A stretch of DNA of 16,371 nucleotides from WYZ-LMO6 sp964509845. Its GTDB lineage: Archaea; Hadarchaeota; Hadarchaeia; Hadarchaeales; WYZ-LMO6. Below are positions 12,607-16,371 of the stretch, piece after piece. The stretch is taken from the NCBI GenBank assembly GCA_964509845.1, contig CAZDZG010000025.1, forward strand, positions 1-16,371. Direction: 5' to 3'. Under the pieces are notes generated by a model. That model saw only the letters and a list, made by a program, of their open reading frames with translations. It had not been told where the DNA came from and ran no database searches. Position 1 is the stretch's first letter. The number at the start of each line of letters is the position of its first letter. A program made the position numbers and the translations under genes.

Positions 12607-13304
12607 CCGATCCCCTCCAGCAGAAGTTTCTCCCTCTGGGCGTACCTCTCCTCCATCTCCCTCATCAGGCCCTCGAACTCCTCCGCGGGGGTCGCGCCAG
12701 CCTCTACCAGCGCCCTGGCCAGCTCCCTCGCCTGGACCACCTCGGCCAGCTCCCTGTTGCACGTCCTCCCGAAGGTGGGGGCCCTGCAGTTCTCCCCCAC
12801 CCTGAGCCCGAAGTACCTGACGGTTTCGGGGGAGGCCGGCCTCCCCTCCAGGGTGCTGGAGGCCTCCCGGGTGGAGCCGCAGGGGGACTCCCTGAGGAGC
12901 CTGAGCCTCACGATCCTTCCTCCCCTGAGCTCCAGCTCGAACCTGGGCCTGCCGAAGAAACGGGCGAACTCATCGAAGGCCTCCACCCCGGTGTTCCCCT
13001 CCAGGGAGCAAAGGGTGGGAGGGGCAAGCACGTGCGGGTTCCTCTCCCTGGCCTGGCGCAGAAAACCCTCCCCGAAGCTGATTCCAAGCAGGGTGGGGAT
13101 GCCCCTGGAGGCCACCTCCAGGGCCACGTCGGGATGCCTGACGTAGGAGAGGTAGAGGTCGCAGGGGGGAAGCTCCAGCCGGACCTCGTCCAGGATCTGG
13201 GAGGAGGGGAAGTCCACCAGGATCCACTCCACCTCAAACCTCTCCCCCAACCTCTCCCTGGCCCGCTCCCCGTACTTCCCGTCCGAGACGATTCCCACCT
13301 TCAT
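12591..13304 (-). CDS. DUF166 (COG1810) family protein
   Basis: 237 aa. MKVGIVSDGKYGER begins a Rossmann-like N-terminus, followed by DLYLSYVRHPDV, GIPTLLGISFGEGFL and a Cys-containing half: APPTLCSLEG, RESPCGSTREA and NCRAPTFGRTCNREL. These resemble the archaeal DUF166 family, whose conserved cysteines may bind metal or be catalytic. Members have sometimes been labelled thymidylate synthase-like; I would not assign that activity from this sequence. It starts four bases after the GalT-like stop and its own stop overlaps the PAP2 start, so the three genes form one operon. Confidence 0.75.
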   Translation of the reverse strand: MKVGIVSDGKYGERARERLGERFEVEWILVDFPSSQILDEVRLELPPCDLYLSYVRHPDVALEVASRGIPTLLGISFGEGFLRQARERNPHVLAPPTLCSLEGNTGVEAFDEFARFFGRPRFELELRGGRIVRLRLLRESPCGSTREASSTLEGRPASPETVRYFGLRVGENCRAPTFGRTCNRELAEVVQARELARALVEAGATPAEEFEGLMREMEERYAQREKLLLEGIGCGGG

Positions 13305-13308
13305 CCCC

Positions 13309-14340
13309 TCAGCCCCCGAAGAACCTCCTGAGCCTCGCCGCCACCTCCTCGGGCACGGTTTCCACCACGGGCTCGTACTGGAACCTCTCCATGAACCCGC
13401 TGTCGCTGGTGTAGAGGGGGCGCAGGGGGGGGCGGGAGATGAGCCTGAGGCTTAGCCTGTGGTACTCCCCGCTGCTCCCGTCCTCCGGGCCGGAGAAGGA
13501 GGTGAGGTTGAAGGTCTCCACCCCCAGCTCCTCGTACCCCCTCAGCACCCTGGAGAGCCCCTCGCTGAACTCCCTCAACCCCCTCTCTCCCACCTCCCCA
13601 AAACAGGAGGCCTCCTTGAAGACGGCCCAGACCTCGTTCTGCCCGGAGGGGGCGAAGGGGGTGAGCCAGCACACCTCCTCCCCCTCCCCCACCCACCTCT
13701 CCCCTCCCCTTTCCTCCTCCAGCAGGTCAAGCCAAAAACTCCTCCCCTTCCTCCTCCGGTAGTTCCTCCCCGCCCGCAGGGTCTCCTCCAGCCAGAAGGT
13801 GGGGGTGCGATCCACCAGGAGCTGGAAGTGGGGATGGACGATGCTGGCGGCCGCGGGGGGAAGGTGATTCCAGTTGAGCATTGCGTACCCCGCGGAGGGC
13901 TCCAGTTCCCTCACCCTCCTGAAGTACTCCAGGGACAGGCCCACCGCATCCCTCAGCCTCCCCGCATGGAACTCCCGCAGGGGGAGGAGGTGCTCCCTGC
14001 TCAGGACCACCACGGCGTGGAACTCCGCGAAGGGGAAGAGGTTGGGGAAGAGCACCGCCTCCCCCCTCCTCATCCTCTCCTCCCCGAACTCGGGCGGGAG
14101 CTTGGGGGTGGAGCGCTCCAGGTTCTCCGGGCAGAAGAAGCACCCCCTCTCCGACTCCCTCAGGAGCTCGGAGGGGTATCCCCCCACCGCCTGCCTCACC
14201 CTCTTGGCCCTCTCCAGGTTGATCCTGCTCCACCTGCCCGTAAGGGGGTCCCTTCTGAACTCCACCTTCTGGACCGCGAGGGAGAATCCCTGCAGGGGAC
14301 TCAGGAACCTGGCCTCCCTGACCTCTCGCCTGAAGAGCAT
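13309..14340 (-). CDS. galT: Galactose-1-phosphate uridylyltransferase-like protein (HIT superfamily)
   Basis: 343 aa. CFFCPEN (67-73) is the zinc/turn region of GalT. HPHFQ (169-173) is the HxHxQ-like active site in which the second His (171) would form the nucleotidyl intermediate. The N-terminal DPLTGRWSRINLERAKR is the typical GalT opening, and NEVWAVFKEA with the FNLTSFSGP strand matches the C-terminal half. It would exchange a nucleotidyl group between a sugar phosphate and a nucleotide sugar; specificity (galactose or another sugar) cannot be read here. The ATG at 14340 lies 26 bases after a TATA box, so leaderless. First gene of an operon with DUF166 and PAP2 proteins, divergent from a DUF4443-like regulator. 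Confidence 0.83.
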   Translation of the reverse strand: MLFRREVREARFLSPLQGFSLAVQKVEFRRDPLTGRWSRINLERAKRVRQAVGGYPSELLRESERGCFFCPENLERSTPKLPPEFGEERMRRGEAVLFPNLFPFAEFHAVVVLSREHLLPLREFHAGRLRDAVGLSLEYFRRVRELEPSAGYAMLNWNHLPPAAASIVHPHFQLLVDRTPTFWLEETLRAGRNYRRRKGRSFWLDLLEEERGGERWVGEGEEVCWLTPFAPSGQNEVWAVFKEASCFGEVGERGLREFSEGLSRVLRGYEELGVETFNLTSFSGPEDGSSGEYHRLSLRLISRPPLRPLYTSDSGFMERFQYEPVVETVPEEVAARLRRFFGG

Positions 14341-14346
14341 CGACCA

Positions 14347-14354
14347 ATATTATA
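14347..14354 (+). promoter_or_regulatory. TATA-like element of the DUF4443-like regulator
   Basis: ATATTATA centred about 23 bases before ATG 14373. It interleaves with the opposing TATA box at 14362-14369, so the two divergent promoters overlap within 33 bases and cannot easily be used at the same time. Confidence 0.45.
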
Positions 14355-14361
14355 GAGGGGG

Positions 14362-14369
14362 AGATATAG
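14362..14369 (-). promoter_or_regulatory. TATA box of the GalT operon
   Basis: Minus strand CTATATCT, centred 26 bases before ATG 14340. The spacing predicts a leaderless message. Confidence 0.55.
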
Positions 14370-14372
14370 GTG

Positions 14373-14960
14373 ATGGGCAGGGGACCCCTCCCCAGGTTCA
14401 CCGAGGTTCACGTGAGGGCGGCGCTGGAACTCATCCATCGGAGGGGAAGGGTGGGGAGACCGGAGCTGGGGAGGAGGCTGGGGCTGGGGGAGGGGAGCGC
14501 CAGGAGCCTCCTGAAGCTGCTCAGGAGGAGGGGACTGGTGAGGCCCTCCAGGGGAGGACACGTCCTCACGGAGAAGGGGAGAAGGATGGTGGGGGAGCCC
14601 CTGCGGCTGGTGAGGCTGGACTGCGGGGAGCTGACGGTGGGGAAGGTGGACGTGGCCGTGCTGGTGAAGGGGGCGGCGGGAAGGGTGAGGGGAGGGGTGG
14701 AGGAAAGGGATGAGGCCATCAAGGTGGGGGCGAAGGGGGCCACCGTCCTGGTCTTCAGGGATGGGGCGCTGAGGTTCCCGGACAGCGGGAGGAAGGTGAG
14801 GGGGAAGACGGCGAAAAGGCTGGTGGAGAGCCTGAAGCCCTCGGAGGGGGATGTGGTGATCCTGGGAACGGGAGAAAATGAGGTGGAGGCGGAGCTGGGC
14901 GCCAGGGCCGCCGCCCTGAGGCTGGAGAAAAAGCTCACCAGCTCGGCCTCTCGTACCTGA
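14373..14960 (+). CDS. Winged-helix transcriptional regulator, DUF4443-like
   Basis: 195 aa. The N-terminal winged helix (about 8-72) reads VRAALELIHRRGRVGRPELG, then LGLGEGSARSLLKLLRRRGL and a wing ending LTEKGRR. The C-terminal half (VKVDVAVLVKG-like strand, DEAIKVGAKGATVLVF, DVVILGTGENEVEAELGA) looks like a small-molecule-binding domain and resembles archaeal DUF4443 proteins. ATG 14373 is chosen over GTG 14370 on promoter spacing. It is divergent from the GalT operon with overlapping promoters, so autoregulation together with control of that operon is a reasonable inference. Its 3' end overlaps the convergent DUF4430 gene by 26 bases. Ligand unknown. Confidence 0.72.
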   Translation: MGRGPLPRFTEVHVRAALELIHRRGRVGRPELGRRLGLGEGSARSLLKLLRRRGLVRPSRGGHVLTEKGRRMVGEPLRLVRLDCGELTVGKVDVAVLVKGAAGRVRGGVEERDEAIKVGAKGATVLVFRDGALRFPDSGRKVRGKTAKRLVESLKPSEGDVVILGTGENEVEAELGARAAALRLEKKLTSSASRT

Positions 14961-15360
14961 ACTTCACGTTGTCCCCGTCCCTCAGCTCGTAGGATCCCGC
15001 CCCCACCGGAGCGTACTCCCAGCCGTTCTCCTTCCAGAGATACCACATCCAGTACCTGCCTTCCGAGGGATCGTTCCTGAGCCCGTTGATGGAGACGATG
15101 AACTCCCCCAGCCCCGCGTAGTACTGGGTCTCCACCACGGCCACCCTCCTGAGGGCCTCCAGGGCCGTGGCTCCCCTGGTGAGGTACACCTCGTAGGAAA
15201 CCTCCGCCTCACCGTTGTCTATGACCACGCCCGCGTGTATCAGCGTGCGGTCCAGCTCCCTCACCCGCTCGTGCAGCGTGGAGACGTCGTAGGCCAGGTA
15301 GGCCATCCCCATCACCAGCACCACCAGCACCACCGATAGGGCCTTGGTCGCTTCCTCCAT
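14935..15360 (-). CDS. Membrane-anchored DUF4430 domain protein
   Basis: 141 aa. One membrane segment (about 8-24) is followed by an extracellular domain: EVSYEVYLTRGATALEALRR, GLGEFIVSINGL, YWMWYLWKENGWEYAPVGAGSY in two pieces, and LRDGDNVKFRYE. The ATALEAL helix, the YWMWYL strand and the L-x-DGD ending are hallmarks of DUF4430, related to the C-terminal domain of cobalamin carriers such as transcobalamin. It starts four bases after the upstream membrane protein gene, so the pair is one operon. Binding a vitamin or corrinoid outside the cell and passing it to the adjacent membrane protein is inferred. Confidence 0.8.
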   Translation of the reverse strand: MEEATKALSVVLVVLVMGMAYLAYDVSTLHERVRELDRTLIHAGVVIDNGEAEVSYEVYLTRGATALEALRRVAVVETQYYAGLGEFIVSINGLRNDPSEGRYWMWYLWKENGWEYAPVGAGSYELRDGDNVKFRYERPSW

Positions 15361-15364
15361 GCTC

Positions 15365-16006
15365 TCACCCCCTTTGGGTTGTGGAAAGGGAAGCCCCCAC
15401 CCTGATGGCGAGGGGGGCCTCGACCCTGATCCTGGTGCTCAGCCTCAGCAGGCCCACCAGAGGGGGGAAGAAGAGGAGGGAGGAGAGGTGATAGAGGGTG
15501 AAGGGGAACTGGAGGGCCAGGGCGGTGAACCAGGTGTGGGGGGAGGTGAGGGGGCCGTAGAAGCTGGGACAGGTGAGGGGGCTCCCCACCACCCCCGTCC
15601 AGAGGTCGAAGAGGAGGATGGCCGCCGCCCCCGTGAGGGCGGTGCGTCCCAGCAAAGGCCAGAAACCGGAGAAGGGGGAGACCCTGTTCCCGGTGGCCAG
15701 GAGCCAGACCAGCAGGAAGCCCGACCAGGTGAAGAGATAGATGGGGTGCCAGCCCCAGCAGAGGAGGTCCACCGCCAGCACCCCTCCCAGCACCAGGAGA
15801 CCGAAGGCCCTCCCCACCCGCTCGGCCCTTCCGTCCACCCTCCACAGATAGGTGGAACCGGTGACCACCAGCACGGGGATGATGAGCTCCAGGTTGGGAA
15901 GGGTGAACCCCCTGAGGTAGAGGAGCTTGCTGCTGGCCGCCAGCAGGAGACATATACCGGCGAAGATCCAGAGCCTCCTCCTCAGCCTCCGGGAGATTTC
16001 CTCCAT
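15365..16006 (-). CDS. Multi-pass membrane protein resembling an ECF transporter S component
   Basis: 213 aa with about six membrane segments. The C-terminal part, ILLFDLWTGVVGSPLTCP followed by FTALALQFPFTLYHLSSLLF, resembles the late helices of ECF-type substrate-binding S components (FDLxT and PFxLxHLxSxxxF patterns). These integral proteins bind vitamins and use a shared energy module (EcfA/EcfT), which is not in this window. The call is by pattern only and could be wrong. The operon with a DUF4430 protein supports a vitamin, perhaps corrinoid, as ligand. ATG 16006 lies 27 bases after a strong TATA box, and a 15-base palindrome sits between them. Confidence 0.55.
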   Translation of the reverse strand: MEEISRRLRRRLWIFAGICLLLAASSKLLYLRGFTLPNLELIIPVLVVTGSTYLWRVDGRAERVGRAFGLLVLGGVLAVDLLCWGWHPIYLFTWSGFLLVWLLATGNRVSPFSGFWPLLGRTALTGAAAILLFDLWTGVVGSPLTCPSFYGPLTSPHTWFTALALQFPFTLYHLSSLLFFPPLVGLLRLSTRIRVEAPLAIRVGASLSTTQRG

Positions 16007-16012
16007 CTTAGC

Positions 16013-16027
16013 TGGATATAATATCCA
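16013..16027. promoter_or_regulatory. Palindrome between TATA box and start codon (candidate operator)
   Basis: TGGATATAATATCCA: seven-base arms that are perfect inverted copies around one base. It lies between the TATA box at 16030-16037 and ATG 16006, where a bound repressor would block transcription start. It is AT-rich, so part of its symmetry may be chance. Confidence 0.45.
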
Positions 16028-16029
16028 AT

Positions 16030-16037
16030 ATATAAAG
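16030..16037 (-). promoter_or_regulatory. TATA box of the ECF-S/DUF4430 operon
   Basis: Minus strand CTTTATAT, centred 27-28 bases upstream of ATG 16006; predicts a leaderless transcript. Confidence 0.6.
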
Positions 16038-16080
16038 ATAGCCGAAACAGGAAAAACCGCCGCGAATCCGCCCCGAACCC

Positions 16081-16371
16081 TCAGACCCTCTTGTAGGTGT
16101 GGATCCTAAGCCACTCCTCCAGGACCCCCACCAGCCTCTTCCTCAGTTCCTCCCCCTTCACCCCCTCCTTCCTGAGGGAAGAGATCCTGGAGGAGAGGAA
16201 GGCCAGACCCAGCACCTCCCTGATCCAGCGCTCGAAGTCCCCTCTCTGCAGGTGGAACTCCAGGGAGCCCACCTCCACCTTCCTCACGGCCTCGAGGAAC
16301 TCCAAGAGGCTGTGGGCCTGGACCCCCAGCGGTCGATCCAGACCGGAGTAAAAGAAGAAGGGATGGTCCAC
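16081..16371 (-). CDS. DUF5752-like protein, reaching the window edge
   Basis: 96 codons to the TGA at 16081-16083. The first visible codon is GTG at 16371, so it may be the start or the gene may continue outside. The pattern PFFFYSGLDRPLGVQAHSL, LLEFLEAVRKVEVGSLEFHL and RGDFERWIREVLG matches the DUF5752 family (F-Y-G, G-V-A-SL, EFH, GDFE-W). The family is small, of unknown function, and is sometimes found near or fused to glycosyltransferases in archaea. It is separated from the next gene (16006) by about 75 bases that hold that gene's promoter. Confidence 0.65.
   Translation of the reverse strand: MDHPFFFYSGLDRPLGVQAHSLLEFLEAVRKVEVGSLEFHLQRGDFERWIREVLGLAFLSSRISSLRKEGVKGEELRKRLVGVLEEWLRIHTYKRV

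Noticed and set aside
14370..14372. GTG as start of the DUF4443-like gene
   Set aside because: The next codon is ATG (14373), which fits equally well with the promoter and is the stronger initiator; the difference is one residue.
1..16371. CRISPR array, insertion sequence or transposase
   Set aside because: No regularly spaced repeats, transposase motifs or terminal inverted repeats were seen.

Overview
The window is a GC-rich (about two thirds G+C by eye) archaeal contig. Evidence for an archaeon: ribosomal proteins S24e and S27ae, an Orc1/Cdc6-type ATPase, archaeal-style TATA elements about 26 nt upstream of several start codons (leaderless or nearly leaderless genes), and a tRNA-Pro carrying two introns with bulge-helix-bulge geometry. 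The DUF39/COG1900 homocysteine-forming enzyme, the DUF166 protein and the DUF4443-like regulator point to a euryarchaeal or related lineage. The heavy use of AGG for arginine would fit a thermophile. A Hadarchaeota-like lineage is possible, but the sequence alone does not settle it. Three runs of exactly 100 N show that this is a scaffolded draft or metagenome assembly. Two of them are flanked by the same 55-nt sequence on both sides, so they are probably false gaps between overlapping contigs.

Layout. 1-2378 (+): a surface-protein island. It holds the C-terminal end of a beta-rich protein, an intact type I signal peptidase, a membrane-anchored paralogue of the first protein (interrupted by gap 1), a second signal peptidase-like protein that has lost the catalytic serine, and a small membrane protein. 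2745-4579 (-): a rhomboid protease and an Orc1/Cdc6-like ATPase overlapping by ATGA. 4652-7391 (+): tungstate transporter genes tupA, tupB and tupC, followed by a ModE-type regulator. A 28-bp ModE-like inverted repeat covers the shared promoter region between this operon and the ATPase gene. 7388-8663 (-): S27ae, S24e and a PAC2-family protein. 8734-8842 (+): intron-containing tRNA-Pro(CGG). 8889-10409 (-): L-aspartate semialdehyde sulfurtransferase-type enzyme with a CBS pair. 10545-11612 (-): radical SAM protein with an unusual CX8CX2C cluster. 11672-14340 (-): GalT-like, DUF166 and PAP2 genes in one tight operon; the PAP2 frame is broken only by false gap 3. 14373-14960 (+): winged-helix DUF4443-like regulator, divergent from the GalT operon. 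14935-16006 (-): DUF4430 surface protein and a membrane protein resembling an ECF transporter S component. 16081-16371 (-): a DUF5752-like protein running to the window edge.

The genes fall into three functional groups. The tup operon with its regulator and operator is a self-contained tungstate uptake and sensing unit. The island at the start is the best candidate for an undescribed system: a dedicated signal peptidase and a serine-less paralogue of it, interleaved with two related surface proteins, somewhat like the TasA/SipW arrangement. The DUF4430/ECF-S pair is a candidate vitamin (perhaps corrinoid) uptake module.
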